From Verrucomicrobiales bacterium (lineage in GTDB: Bacteria > Verrucomicrobiota > Verrucomicrobiia > Verrucomicrobiales > DEV007): 64,000 bases of DNA. The position numbers and the translations under genes are program-made. The notes beneath the pieces were generated by a model. The model saw only the letters and a program-made list of their open reading frames with translations, had not been told where the DNA came from and did not search any database. Below, piece by piece: positions 1-8,240 of this stretch (position 1 is its first letter; each line of letters starts with the position of its first letter). The stretch lies in contig JARGPJ010000011.1 of the NCBI GenBank assembly GCA_029212615.1, positions 51,948 to 115,947 of the forward strand. The letters run 5' to 3'.

Positions 1-1
1 A

Positions 2-901
2 CCCTTTGTTGCTTCAGAAGTTGGACAGATTTTTCCGCGGTGGGAGGTGGCTGCCTATTTTATTCATCCCGAGCTGCTCAACCGCGCGGCAAGAACTCTG
101 AGATGGACCCTTTCCCTTATTGTGATCTCGCTTCTCGTGGCCGTCGCCGTTGGCACCTTTCTCATCCTTAAGGCGGTGCGATACGAAATGCAGCTGGCGA
201 CGCGGAAAACTGATTTTGTGAGCAATGTCAGCCATGAGTTGAAGACTCCTTTGACCTCGATCAAACTTTTTTCGGAGATGCTGGCCGAGTCCAAAGAGTT
301 GGATTTGGAGAAGACTCAGAATTATTCCGGGATCATTCACAAGGAGGCGGCCCGTCTTTCCCGGCTCATCAACCGTCTTCTCGATTTTTCCCGTCTCGAC
401 CGTGATGAGCTCCCCCTGAAAATGGAAGCAGTTGATTTGGAAGATCTGGTGAAGGAATCTGTCGCGACCTTCGAAATGCAGGTCAGCCCGGCTGCTATGG
501 CGGTGCAGGTCAATTCACGTGAAGGGGAGCCGGTGATGGTCAACGCCGACCGTGATGCGCTCGAGCAGGTTGTTTTGAACCTTCTCGCCAATGCCGAAAA
601 ATACGCAGGTGAAGGCGGGGAGATTTTAATTGAGATCGCGATCTTCCGGGAGAAGCGCGCGATCCTCTCAGTGAGTGATCGCGGCCCGGGCATTCCCCGG
701 GCGCTCCGCGAAAAGGTATTCGAAAAGTTTTACCGGATTGATGAATCAATGCATTCCGGAATCGACGGATCGGGAATCGGTCTCGCGCTCTGCTGCCAGT
801 TGGTTGAAAAGCATGAGGGCGAAATCCGCTGCGAGCCACGGGACGGCGGGGGGACTACCTTCATCGTTGAACTTCCATTACGCATAGAACATGAAGAATA
901 G
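2..901 (+). CDS. Sensor histidine kinase, 5' end outside window
   Basis: The frame is open to the left edge, so this is the C-terminal 299 residues of a longer kinase. What remains is the end of a sensor region, one membrane segment (about visible residues 35-55, LIVISLLVAVAVGTFLIL), a short linker and the cytoplasmic kinase core. The H-box is NVSHELKTP with the phospho-accepting His at about visible residue 78. The N-box is LNLLANAEKYAG, and the ATP-lid glycine motifs are DRGPGIP and GSGIGLAL. It should autophosphorylate and pass phosphate to the regulator encoded next, whose start overlaps this stop by 11 bases. Stimulus unknown. A GTG at 47 is in frame but is very unlikely to be the true start, because coding sequence continues upstream of it. 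Confidence 0.9.
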   Translation, partial: PFVASEVGQIFPRWEVAAYFIHPELLNRAARTLRWTLSLIVISLLVAVAVGTFLILKAVRYEMQLATRKTDFVSNVSHELKTPLTSIKLFSEMLAESKELDLEKTQNYSGIIHKEAARLSRLINRLLDFSRLDRDELPLKMEAVDLEDLVKESVATFEMQVSPAAMAVQVNSREGEPVMVNADRDALEQVVLNLLANAEKYAGEGGEILIEIAIFREKRAILSVSDRGPGIPRALREKVFEKFYRIDESMHSGIDGSGIGLALCCQLVEKHEGEIRCEPRDGGGTTFIVELPLRIEHEE

Positions 902-1595
902 TGAAATCACCGTTTTTGTGGTCGAAGACGATCCCAGTATTCGTTTCGGCCTCGAGGAAATCTTGAAAGCGGAAGGTTACGCGGTGGTTTCCTGCGATGA
1001 CGGGGGCGCGGCTCTGCAGGGAATCGGTGAAGCCCTGCCGGATCTCGTGCTTCTCGATATCATGCTTCCGGGAATGAGTGGATACGAGATTGCCAAAGAG
1101 CTGCGAAAGTCGGGCTGCCGGATCCCTATTCTTATGCTGACCGCGAAAGGGCTGGAAATGGACAAGGTTGCCGGGTTGAACTGTGGAGCGGATGACTATG
1201 TGACGAAACCTTTTGGTATCAGCGAGTTAGTGGCCCGGGTCAGGGCATTGCTTCGTCGATCTTGTGATTGGGATGAGTCCTCTCCACCGGTGGAAGAGAA
1301 GTCCCTGCGCCTCGGAAAGGCGGAGATCGATCTCGAGAATTACACGGTCACGCTTGAGGGAACGGTTCAGCCTCTCACCCCGCGGGAACGGGAGTTGGTC
1401 GTTTTTCTTCTCAAACACCGCGAGCAGGTCTTGAGCCGTGATCGTATCCTCGAAGCGGTGTGGGGGGTGAAGTATTTCGGGACGACCCGGACGCTGGATC
1501 AATGCGTGGCTCAGGTTAGAAAGAAGATCGGAGATCAGGGGCGAACTCCGGAGTATCTGACCACGGTTCACGGAGTCGGTTACAAGCTTGTTTGA
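891..1595 (+). CDS. OmpR/PhoB-family response regulator
   Basis: 234 residues. The N-terminal receiver domain (about 1-120) has the acidic pair EDD near residue 12, the phospho-acceptor Asp in LVLLDIMLPG and the conserved Lys in VTKPF. The C-terminal winged-helix DNA-binding domain (about 135-234) ends in the usual TVHGVGYKL hairpin. The start overlaps the kinase gene, so the two are co-translated as a two-component pair. Target genes cannot be read from the window; the next gene is convergent. Confidence 0.93.
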   Translation: MKNSEITVFVVEDDPSIRFGLEEILKAEGYAVVSCDDGGAALQGIGEALPDLVLLDIMLPGMSGYEIAKELRKSGCRIPILMLTAKGLEMDKVAGLNCGADDYVTKPFGISELVARVRALLRRSCDWDESSPPVEEKSLRLGKAEIDLENYTVTLEGTVQPLTPRERELVVFLLKHREQVLSRDRILEAVWGVKYFGTTRTLDQCVAQVRKKIGDQGRTPEYLTTVHGVGYKLV

Positions 1596-1599
1596 GCCC

Positions 1600-2259
1600 T
1601 TAGTCGAAGCCCGGTAGCATTGTTTGCCTGACGGCGCCTTCGTGGCGGGAGTTCTGTTTCAATGGATTCTCGCAGCGAAAGTGGGTCACGCTGACGTTCT
1701 CGCGGTCGAGGAGGTGACCGGGATCCGGAGCGGAGAGAAATTCATCAAAATCTTGAGGCTGGAGAAGGACCGGCATCCTGTCGTGAACCGGGGCAATGAC
1801 GCCTTTCGCGGCCGTCGTGAGCATTGAGAAGGTGGGCATCGTGAATGACGATGACGACGGAGCGGGTTCCCAGAGGCCCGCCGCCCAGAGGAGATTGACT
1901 CCCGGGTCGGGTTCGAAGGCATAGGTCTGCTTGCTTCCCGGAGGGCCGGTCCACTCGTAGAAGGTGGCGAGAGGGATGAGGCAACGCTGGCGATGCTCCC
2001 AGGCATTTGACCACATGCCGCCCAGCTTATCGGAGCGGGCGTTGTTGATCGCCGGATTAAAGTCCCGCGCGAAGCCCCATCTCATCGTTTCAACCTGAAT
2101 GGAAGCGTTCTCTCGAGGGAGGATAAGAACCAGTCCGGGGTCGGTCTTCCGAATGCCGAAGGCCTTGCGTGAGTCTTTCAGGGCCCGGCTTAGCGCTTCC
2201 TCCCAATCATCGCGTGAGCGATGACGCAGGGCCCGTCCGATATCGTAGAGATTGCACAT
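1600..2259 (-). CDS. SOS response-associated peptidase (SRAP/YedK/HMCES family)
   Basis: The family links covalently to abasic sites in single-stranded DNA through an N-terminal cysteine exposed after Met removal. I chose the ATG at 2259 because it gives the N-terminus MCNLYDIG with Cys2. A longer in-frame reading (from 2310) would bury that cysteine and cannot be active without processing. Other family motifs are present: INNARSDK, FYEW (active-site Glu) and PVHDRMP (active-site His). Length 219 residues is normal. It is convergent with the response regulator, with only a few bases between stops. A terminator for the ribosomal genes lies just upstream. Confidence 0.88.
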   Translation of the reverse strand: MCNLYDIGRALRHRSRDDWEEALSRALKDSRKAFGIRKTDPGLVLILPRENASIQVETMRWGFARDFNPAINNARSDKLGGMWSNAWEHRQRCLIPLATFYEWTGPPGSKQTYAFEPDPGVNLLWAAGLWEPAPSSSSFTMPTFSMLTTAAKGVIAPVHDRMPVLLQPQDFDEFLSAPDPGHLLDRENVSVTHFRCENPLKQNSRHEGAVRQTMLPGFD

Positions 2260-2298
2260 GAGGTGGTCTCTCCAAAGGTAGCCGCCGGAAAAGTGAAT

Positions 2299-2341
2299 AC
2301 CAGAAAACAAAACAGGGTTAGGTCATGGACCTAACCCTGTT
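2299..2341 (-). terminator. Rho-independent terminator of the rpmG-rpsR cluster
   Basis: A perfect 14-bp inverted repeat (2311-2324 with 2328-2341, core AGGGTTAGGT) encloses a 3-base loop. On the minus strand it is followed by a U-rich run (TTTTGTTTTC). It sits downstream of rpsR and before the SRAP start. Confidence 0.85.
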
Positions 2342-2382
2342 GGGTAAATTGAGTCTAAACTCGAATCGTAAGAGACAGGCTC

Positions 2383-2622
2383 CTACATCAAGTTCATGGC
2401 GCGGGCGCGCTTGATTTCGCGAGTGATCTTACGGTGAAGCTTCGCGGAAACACCAGTGGTGCGGCGTGGGTAAATTTTACCGGCTTCAGTCGTGAACTTC
2501 TTGAGGAAATCAGGATTGAGGTAATTCACTTTTTCAAGAGGCACGTCGAGGCGTCGGCGTGGCATCTTGCGGTTGGCGCGGCGAAAGTTCATCGCACGCT
2601 CTTCTGTTTTCGGTCCAATCAT
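2383..2622 (-). CDS. rpsR: 30S ribosomal protein bS18
   Basis: Up to 79 residues, close to the usual 75. The family signature is clear in the second half: VNYLNPDFLKKF, EAGKIYPRRTTG, then the basic helix ending KRARAMNL. The N-terminal half is strongly basic (RRANRKMPRRR). The protein has no cysteine, so it is the zinc-independent form of bS18. An internal ATG at 2592 (giving MNFRRANRK) has a better purine-rich upstream sequence and could be the real start. It lies 76 bases after rpmG on the same strand, with a strong terminator after it. Confidence 0.92.
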   Translation of the reverse strand: MIGPKTEERAMNFRRANRKMPRRRLDVPLEKVNYLNPDFLKKFTTEAGKIYPRRTTGVSAKLHRKITREIKRARAMNLM

Positions 2623-2698
2623 AGAATTGTTTGGTTTAAGCTTACTGGCCGGTCAGATTTTACGCTTACCAGCCGGTTAGGTAGGGCTACCTGAATGA

Positions 2699-2872
2699 TT
2701 AGCGCTTCTCGCGGTGGAGAGTGCGGCGCTTGAGGTAGGGGTTGAACTTCACTTTTTCAAGTCGACCCGGGGTACGGAGGCTTTTTTTGTTTCGGGTGGA
2801 AACGTAGATAGATGGACGGGCGCCTTCTTCTTTAGCTTCCGTGCATTCTAGGATGATGACTTCTCTGGGCAT
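2699..2872 (-). CDS. rpmG: 50S ribosomal protein bL33
   Basis: 57 residues, too short for a standard ORF cut-off but unmistakable: MPREVIILECTEAKEEG, then VSTRNKKS and the end YLKRRTLHREKR. Of the four zinc ligands found in the C+ form only Cys10 is kept; the others are Ala13, Asn44 and Leu47 by alignment on the TLHRE motif. It lies between the DksA-like gene and rpsR on the same strand, gaps of 73 and 76 bases, and probably shares their transcript. Confidence 0.93.
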   Translation of the reverse strand: MPREVIILECTEAKEEGARPSIYVSTRNKKSLRTPGRLEKVKFNPYLKRRTLHREKR

Positions 2873-2945
2873 GACTGAGCGAGGTTACGTGTTTTCGCGA
2901 GGGCCGGAAATTTAATCGGATCTCCGGATTTCTCAACCTAATATT

Positions 2946-3791
2946 TTAATCATCGTCAGAAGCGGGCTTGGCGGCCTCCTTTTCGTCGAGTCCAAAGAGT
3001 GACGTAACAGGAGAGCGGTGAATGCCCTGGGCGTGTTCTTCGTCGAGCTTTTCCTGATAATCCACCGTGCAACGGGCAAAGGGCATCGCTTCAAGACGGG
3101 CCATGGGAATGGGATCACCGGAACCTTCGCAGATACCGTATTCCCCCGCATCGAGGCGGAGCAGCGCTTCTTCGATTTCGTTCACCGCATCCTGCTCCTG
3201 AGAGAGAATGTTGAGGGCAAAATCACGATCATAAGAGTCTGAGCCTGCGTCAGCCTGGTGCATTCCGAAGGCGGATGAATCGGCGTTGTCGTCTCCGCGA
3301 CCGAGAGTGTCGCGGGCGACTCCGTTCATCTGATCAACAAGGGCATCGCGAAGGTCGAGAAGCTTCTGGCGTTGTTGTTTCAGGAAAGTAGCGGAGAGCT
3401 TCTGTGGCTTGCCGCTTTTGGTGGTGGCGGCAGGGAGAGGCGCGTTCCGCTGTGCGAGATGAGGCATCACGGGACGCTTCTTCGTCGAGATCCGCTTTCT
3501 CAAAGGGGTCTGATTGGCCGGGGCGTTCGCATCCAGCTTTTTCTTAGCTGGAGCCTTCTTAGCCGAAGCTTTCTTTGCAGGGGCCGCCTTCTTAGCCGGG
3601 GCTTTCTTGGCGGGTGCTGCTTTCTTGGCTGGAGCCTTTTTAGCCGGAGCTTTCTTGGCTGGAGCCTTCTTGGCGGGTGCTGCTTTCTTTTTCACGATTT
3701 TTTTAGCGGGAGCCGCTTTTTTAGCGGGAGCTTTTTTGGAAGGGGCTGGAGCCTTCTTCGTTACCTTTTTTTTCGCAGCTTTCTTTGCCAT
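2946..3791 (-). CDS. DksA/TraR-family protein with a histone H1-like Lys/Ala tail
   Basis: 281 residues. Residues 1 to about 85 are almost only Lys, Ala and Pro in repeated AKKAPAKKAA units, like eukaryotic H1 tails and bacterial AlgP/Hc1 proteins. Residues about 130-270 form a DksA/TraR-type coiled coil followed by the zinc-finger region (GEYGICEGSGDPIP, RLEAMPFAR). By alignment on RLEA, three of the four zinc ligands are missing: Cys221 is kept, the others are Ser224, Thr242 and Tyr245. The family binds RNA polymerase through its secondary channel; the tail should bind DNA or RNA. The arrangement suggests a nucleoid- or RNA polymerase-associated regulator (inference). It heads the rpmG-rpsR cluster. 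Confidence 0.85.
   Translation of the reverse strand: MAKKAAKKKVTKKAPAPSKKAPAKKAAPAKKIVKKKAAPAKKAPAKKAPAKKAPAKKAAPAKKAPAKKAAPAKKASAKKAPAKKKLDANAPANQTPLRKRISTKKRPVMPHLAQRNAPLPAATTKSGKPQKLSATFLKQQRQKLLDLRDALVDQMNGVARDTLGRGDDNADSSAFGMHQADAGSDSYDRDFALNILSQEQDAVNEIEEALLRLDAGEYGICEGSGDPIPMARLEAMPFARCTVDYQEKLDEEHAQGIHRSPVTSLFGLDEKEAAKPASDDD
3520..3790 (-). repeat. Degenerate tandem repeats encoding AKKAPAKKAA units
   Basis: The stretch coding for the tail of the DksA-like protein is a run of short, imperfect repeats of 15-30 bases with varying third positions. Such regions change length easily by slippage. Confidence 0.75.
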
Positions 3792-3921
3792 GACCGTTGG
3801 CTTGGGGTGAGGAAATTCAAAATTTATCGAGGCAATAAATCATCCGCCCCGCTGGAAGGCGGAATCTGTAAAGCATCAGGGCAGCTGTCGCAAGAGGAAT
3901 TCACTGTTTTCACCATAGCGG

Positions 3922-5709
3922 TTAAAACGGCCAAAGTTTCGGAATGAGAAAGCTCGCCATGATCCAGAGCGCGACGGCAAGGGGGATTCCGACACGGCTG
4001 AAATCGGTGAATTTATAGCCGCCTGCTCCATACACGTAAGTATTGGTCTGATAGCCGATCGGTGTGACAAAGCTCGCTGAGGACGCGAACATGACGGCGA
4101 CAATGAAAGGGCGTGCGTCGACACCGAGCTCGCTTGCGATGCCGATTGCAATGGGGGTAAGGAGGGCTGCTACGGCATTATTACTGATAAGCTCGGTAAG
4201 GATGGCGGACAAAAGGTAGAGGGCAGCGAGGATGGCGTAGGGCCCGAGTTCGTGGAACCACGCGGCTGCACTCTCGGCAAGGATGCGCGCAAGACCGGTG
4301 TTTTCCAGGCCCATGCCGAGACCGAGCATTCCGAAAATCATGAAAATGACCCTCCACTCGACCGCTTCATAGGCTTCCTCGGGGTCAATGCAGCGGGTGA
4401 TCAGGGTAATGATCGCGGCGGTGAGGGCGAAAATGGGGATGTAAGCAGGGAGAACCGCTCCCCCGACCATGAAGAGCAGGAGCGCACCGATCGCAACAGG
4501 AGCTTTCCCGTGACGGATGGAGCGACCTTTGGGTTTACTGAGGTTCACAAAGTCTTTCTCCGTGAAGAGTTCATTCATCCGGTCGACGGGGCCTTCGACG
4601 AGAAGCGTGTCGCCAAAGGCGAGTTTTACTTCTTCAAAGCGGTTCCGGAGGTTCACTCCCCGTCTGTGCACCGCAAGGATGACGACACCGAAGCGCTGAC
4701 GGAAGTTGAGTTCTTTGAGACTGTGCCCGGCCATGCGGGATTCGGGGCCGACGATTCCCTCCATGAGGACTGCGGACTCAGTGCGGACATGGTCGAGTCC
4801 CAATTCTCCGCCCGGGAGGAGGTCAACGCCGGTGGTTTCGGAAAGCTCGACGACACCGGATGCCCGGGTTTTGAGGGTGATTTGGTCGCCGGATTCGAAA
4901 ATCAGTTCGTTTAAAGGAACGGCGAGAGGTCGGCCTTCGCGGATGATTTCAATGACGCGCAGCTTCCTGCGTTTGGCGAGAGGGGTCTCCGGAAAGGGCT
5001 TACCGATGAGGGGGGAATCATTTGATACGAAAACCTGTGTTAGAAACTCCTGAGAAGCCTCTCCATCGAAGAGGGTCGAAAGGGTGACCCGGTCGGGGAT
5101 CAGGCGCCAGCCGCCGAGGAGGATGTAAACGACGACGGTGATGACGAAGAGGATCCCGAGCTTGCTGATTTCGAACATCCCGAAGGGTTCCATGCCGGCA
5201 TCAGCGGCAATTCCCGAGGCAATAAGGTTAGTGGAGGTGCCAATGACGGTGCAGGTGCCTCCAACGATTGCCGCATAGCTCAGGGGGATGAGGAATCGCG
5301 AGGCGGTGAGACCAAATTTCCGGCAATGCGCGAGGATGATAGGGAGAAAGACAACGACTACCGGCGTGTTATTGACGAAGGCGGAGAGGAAAGCGACGAG
5401 CAGCAGTAGAACCACCATGGTTCGCATCGGGCTGCTTCCGGCGAGGGTTTCGAACTTCCCGGCGAGTAGGTCAATCAGCCCGGTCCGCTCGAGAACGGCG
5501 CTGAGGATGAACATCGCGGCGACCGTGACCGGTGCTGAACTGCCAAAGACAGCGAGCGATTCGGATGGGGAAAGGACGCCAATGAGGACGAGGGAGAGAA
5601 ACGCCGCCATTGCCGCGAGGTCCGGCGAGATCCATTCCTTAACAAGCACGACAAACACCCCGACGACAATTGCCACGGTAAAAATCTGCTGCCAAAGGTG
5701 TACTTCCAT
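3922..5709 (-). CDS. SLC13/DASS-type anion carrier with two TrkA-C domains
   Basis: 595 residues from the ATG at 5709; a TTG 12 codons upstream is less likely. N- and C-terminal membrane halves with many hydrophobic segments (NNTPVVVVFLPI in the first half, SNNAVAALLTPIAIGIA in the second) flank a soluble middle (about 200-390) with two RCK_C/TrkA-C-like domains, the second running through GDTLLVEGPVDRM. The family imports dicarboxylates or sulfate, usually with sodium; the SNN and NNTP motifs are the re-entrant-loop signatures. The substrate cannot be decided from sequence. Transcribed away from cstA, with about 90 bases for both promoters. Confidence 0.85.
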   Translation of the reverse strand: MEVHLWQQIFTVAIVVGVFVVLVKEWISPDLAAMAAFLSLVLIGVLSPSESLAVFGSSAPVTVAAMFILSAVLERTGLIDLLAGKFETLAGSSPMRTMVVLLLLVAFLSAFVNNTPVVVVFLPIILAHCRKFGLTASRFLIPLSYAAIVGGTCTVIGTSTNLIASGIAADAGMEPFGMFEISKLGILFVITVVVYILLGGWRLIPDRVTLSTLFDGEASQEFLTQVFVSNDSPLIGKPFPETPLAKRRKLRVIEIIREGRPLAVPLNELIFESGDQITLKTRASGVVELSETTGVDLLPGGELGLDHVRTESAVLMEGIVGPESRMAGHSLKELNFRQRFGVVILAVHRRGVNLRNRFEEVKLAFGDTLLVEGPVDRMNELFTEKDFVNLSKPKGRSIRHGKAPVAIGALLLFMVGGAVLPAYIPIFALTAAIITLITRCIDPEEAYEAVEWRVIFMIFGMLGLGMGLENTGLARILAESAAAWFHELGPYAILAALYLLSAILTELISNNAVAALLTPIAIGIASELGVDARPFIVAVMFASSASFVTPIGYQTNTYVYGAGGYKFTDFSRVGIPLAVALWIMASFLIPKLWPF

Positions 5710-5802
5710 ACGGAAAAATGATCGTTGCGTTTCGTTCCGGCCCAAGGCAGCATCGTGCCGCGGGGCGGAATTTCAGCCTCCCTCTAATATTGCCATCGAT
5801 CA

Positions 5803-7668
5803 ATGGAAACTCTTCTTATCGCCGTCGGAGCGCTCGTTCTTTATTTGATTGCCTACCATACCTACGGGAAATGGCTGGCTCGTAAGATTTTTAAGCTGGA
5901 TCCTGACGCTCTGGTCCCGAGTGTCGCGCTGAATGATGATAAGGACTATGTCCCCACAAAGAAATCGATCATCTTCGGGCACCACTTTACTTCAATTGCG
6001 GGCACGGGCCCCATCGTGGGTCCGGCTGTGGCGGTGATATGGGGCTGGGTGCCGGCGCTACTCTGGGTGCTGTTCGGCTCTATCTTTATCGGGGCGGTGC
6101 ATGATTTCGGTGCTCTTGTTGTTTCCATGCGAAACCGGGGGCAGACGGTTGGCGATATCGCAGGGCGGGTTCTAACGAAGCGGACCAGGCTGCTTTTTCT
6201 CCTGATCCTTTTCATGGCTTTGACAATTGTCCTCGCGATTTTCGGGCTCGTTATCGCGGCTGTCTTCAAGCAGTACCCCGCCTCAATTTTTCCCTGTCTC
6301 GTGCAAATCCCGTTGGCTGTCTTTATCGGGGTTTATCTCCATCGTCGCGGCATGGATATTCTGGTCCCCTCCCTGATCGCTCTCGTTGCGATGTATGTGA
6401 CGGTTTATTTCGGGAATGTCGGCTTCCTCGGAGCTTTCAACAGCGCGCTCGCAGGATGGTCGGTCATGACCTGGGTCGTTGTACTTCTCGTCTACAGCTA
6501 TATCGCTTCTGTTCTTCCGGTCTGGACGCTTCTTCAGCCGAGGGATTACATTAACAGCCTGCAGTTGCTCAGTGCGCTCGCCCTCGTCGTTATCGGTTTG
6601 ATCGTCGCCGGTATGATTGGAGGGGCTCCCGTCGCAGGCGGTGCTGAGCGGCCTCCGCTTGAACTTGCGGCTCCGGCCTTTCGATTTGCCCCCGAAGGGG
6701 CGCCGATGATATTCCCTTTCCTTTTTATCACGATTGCCTGCGGGGCGATTTCGGGCTTTCACTGTCTTGTCTCGAGCGGAACCTCGTCCAAACAGATCAA
6801 ATGCGAAACCGATGCCCAGTTTGTCGGGTATGGATCGATGCTTACGGAAGGTTTCCTTGCGGTGCTGGTCATTCTTGCCTGCGTCGCGGGCCTCGGGCTC
6901 GGTATTGCCGGAGCTGACGGGAACGTTGCGCTGGGAACGGCCGCCTACGAGCTTCGCTATTCCAGCTGGGGCGGGGCGAACAGCCTGGGTGCGAAGGTGG
7001 GTGCTTTTGTGGAGGGCTCCGCCAATTTTCTCAAGGCTCTCGGTGTCAGCCCGGGCTTTGCGATATCCCTGATGGGAGTCTTTGTTGCCAGTTTTGCGGC
7101 GACGACCCTGGATACAGCCTGCCGATTGCAGCGCTACGTCGTTCAGGAGCTCGCTTCGACTTTTGTGAAACGGGATGAGAAGCCGCAGAGCTGGAATCCG
7201 TTTTATTGGCTCACGAACAAGCATGGCGCGACCATTTTTGCGGTGATGGTGGCCGCTTTCATTGCCGCAATGCCGGGTGGTGAGGGGAAGCCGGCCGGTA
7301 CCGGAGGGCTGCTTCTCTGGCCTTTGTTCGGCGCGACCAATCAGCTCCTCGCCGGCATCGCCTTCCTTGTCGTCACTTTCTGGATGTGGCGGCGCAAACT
7401 GCCCGTCTGGTTTATCGCCATTCCGACGGTTTTCATGCTCATCCTTCCCGGGGTCGCGATGACGATTCAAATCTTCTCCGGAGAAAATTCTTTCCTCGCT
7501 TCGGGGAACTGGCTCCTCGTCTTTATCGGGCTGTCAACCCTGGCGCTTCAGTTCTGGATGATCGCGGAAGCCCTCATCGCCTGGCCGAGAGCTAAGGGTG
7601 TCCTTGAGACTCCGTTGGAGCCTCTTGCCGTTCCGGAATATTCCCCGGATGGAGGTAGATCCTGCTGA
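5803..7668 (+). CDS. cstA: Carbon starvation protein CstA family (peptide or pyruvate transporter)
   Basis: 621 residues of a polytopic membrane protein with the family's N-terminal CstA domain (AYHTYGKWLARKIF, GHHFTSIAGTGPIVGPA, FIGAVHDFGALVVSMRNRG) and the later motif GAISGFHCLVSSGTSSKQ. About 16 hydrophobic segments. E. coli relatives import peptides or pyruvate on starvation. It is slightly shorter than E. coli CstA (about 700). Convergent with the HU gene 12 bases downstream; no clear hairpin terminator between them. Confidence 0.93.
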   Translation: METLLIAVGALVLYLIAYHTYGKWLARKIFKLDPDALVPSVALNDDKDYVPTKKSIIFGHHFTSIAGTGPIVGPAVAVIWGWVPALLWVLFGSIFIGAVHDFGALVVSMRNRGQTVGDIAGRVLTKRTRLLFLLILFMALTIVLAIFGLVIAAVFKQYPASIFPCLVQIPLAVFIGVYLHRRGMDILVPSLIALVAMYVTVYFGNVGFLGAFNSALAGWSVMTWVVVLLVYSYIASVLPVWTLLQPRDYINSLQLLSALALVVIGLIVAGMIGGAPVAGGAERPPLELAAPAFRFAPEGAPMIFPFLFITIACGAISGFHCLVSSGTSSKQIKCETDAQFVGYGSMLTEGFLAVLVILACVAGLGLGIAGADGNVALGTAAYELRYSSWGGANSLGAKVGAFVEGSANFLKALGVSPGFAISLMGVFVASFAATTLDTACRLQRYVVQELASTFVKRDEKPQSWNPFYWLTNKHGATIFAVMVAAFIAAMPGGEGKPAGTGGLLLWPLFGATNQLLAGIAFLVVTFWMWRRKLPVWFIAIPTVFMLILPGVAMTIQIFSGENSFLASGNWLLVFIGLSTLALQFWMIAEALIAWPRAKGVLETPLEPLAVPEYSPDGGRSC

Positions 7669-7680
7669 GTTAAAACTCCG

Positions 7681-7992
7681 TTAAGAGGTTTCGAGTTCGG
7701 GTAGCACTTTGGCGACCCGTTCCTTCAACTCTTTGCCGGGCTTGAATTTCACGACGGCGCGAGCAGGGATCGGGACCGCTGCGTCGGGCTTATTCGGGTT
7801 GCGACCGATTTTCGGCTTCGTCTTGGTCACCTGAAAGGCGCCGAAATTTCGAAGAACAACGTCGTCATTCGTTGAAAGGCTTGTTGTCACCTCTTCGATG
7901 AAGGATTGAAGAACATTGAAAACCTCTTGCTGCGTCAGGCCGGTTTCGTTGCTGATCCGGATAACGAGATCTCTTTTTGTGATCGTAGACAT
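7681..7992 (-). CDS. HU/IHF-family DNA-binding protein
   Basis: 103 residues. The N-terminal helices (TKRDLVIRISNETGLTQQ) and the beta-arm region (RNFGAFQVTKTKPKIGRNP, then PARAVVKFKPGKELKERV) are typical of HU/IHF. The protein bends DNA and shapes the nucleoid. The arm reads GRNPNKPDAAVPIPA, more like IHF and the ribosomal-spacer HU variants than E. coli HU. Monocistronic, with a promoter likely in 7993-8200. Confidence 0.93.
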   Translation of the reverse strand: MSTITKRDLVIRISNETGLTQQEVFNVLQSFIEEVTTSLSTNDDVVLRNFGAFQVTKTKPKIGRNPNKPDAAVPIPARAVVKFKPGKELKERVAKVLPELETS

Positions 7993-8240
7993 AGTCGAGA
8001 AGGGTAAGTGATAGCAGTATGTTGATGTGATACGATCAGGTCTTTGGTACGAATATCTCTGATAAAGATTGTGTTACAGCCGATGCCAAAGGCCAAAGCA
8101 TATTTGCAATACTATCGCAGATGTAAGCGAATTCCGTGCCTTTTCTGTCGCAAATGAGCGACTTTTGGCCAAAAACGCGTATAACCTAACCGTGCCTTAC
8201 AATGAGACGCAGGAAAGACGCACATTTGCTGGAATTCAAT

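Noticed and set aside
2873..2945. Zur operator upstream of rpmG
   Set aside because: No convincing palindrome of the Zur type seen by eye; the zinc-sparing idea rests on protein cysteines only.
3520..3790. Short repeats as a CRISPR array
   Set aside because: They are continuous coding repeats with no spacers.
3372..3947. Gly/Phe/Leu-rich + strand open frame
   Set aside because: Mirror of the AKKA repeat codons of the DksA-like gene.
6283..7470. 395-codon open frame on the minus strand
   Set aside because: Antisense to cstA; highly charged without domain features.
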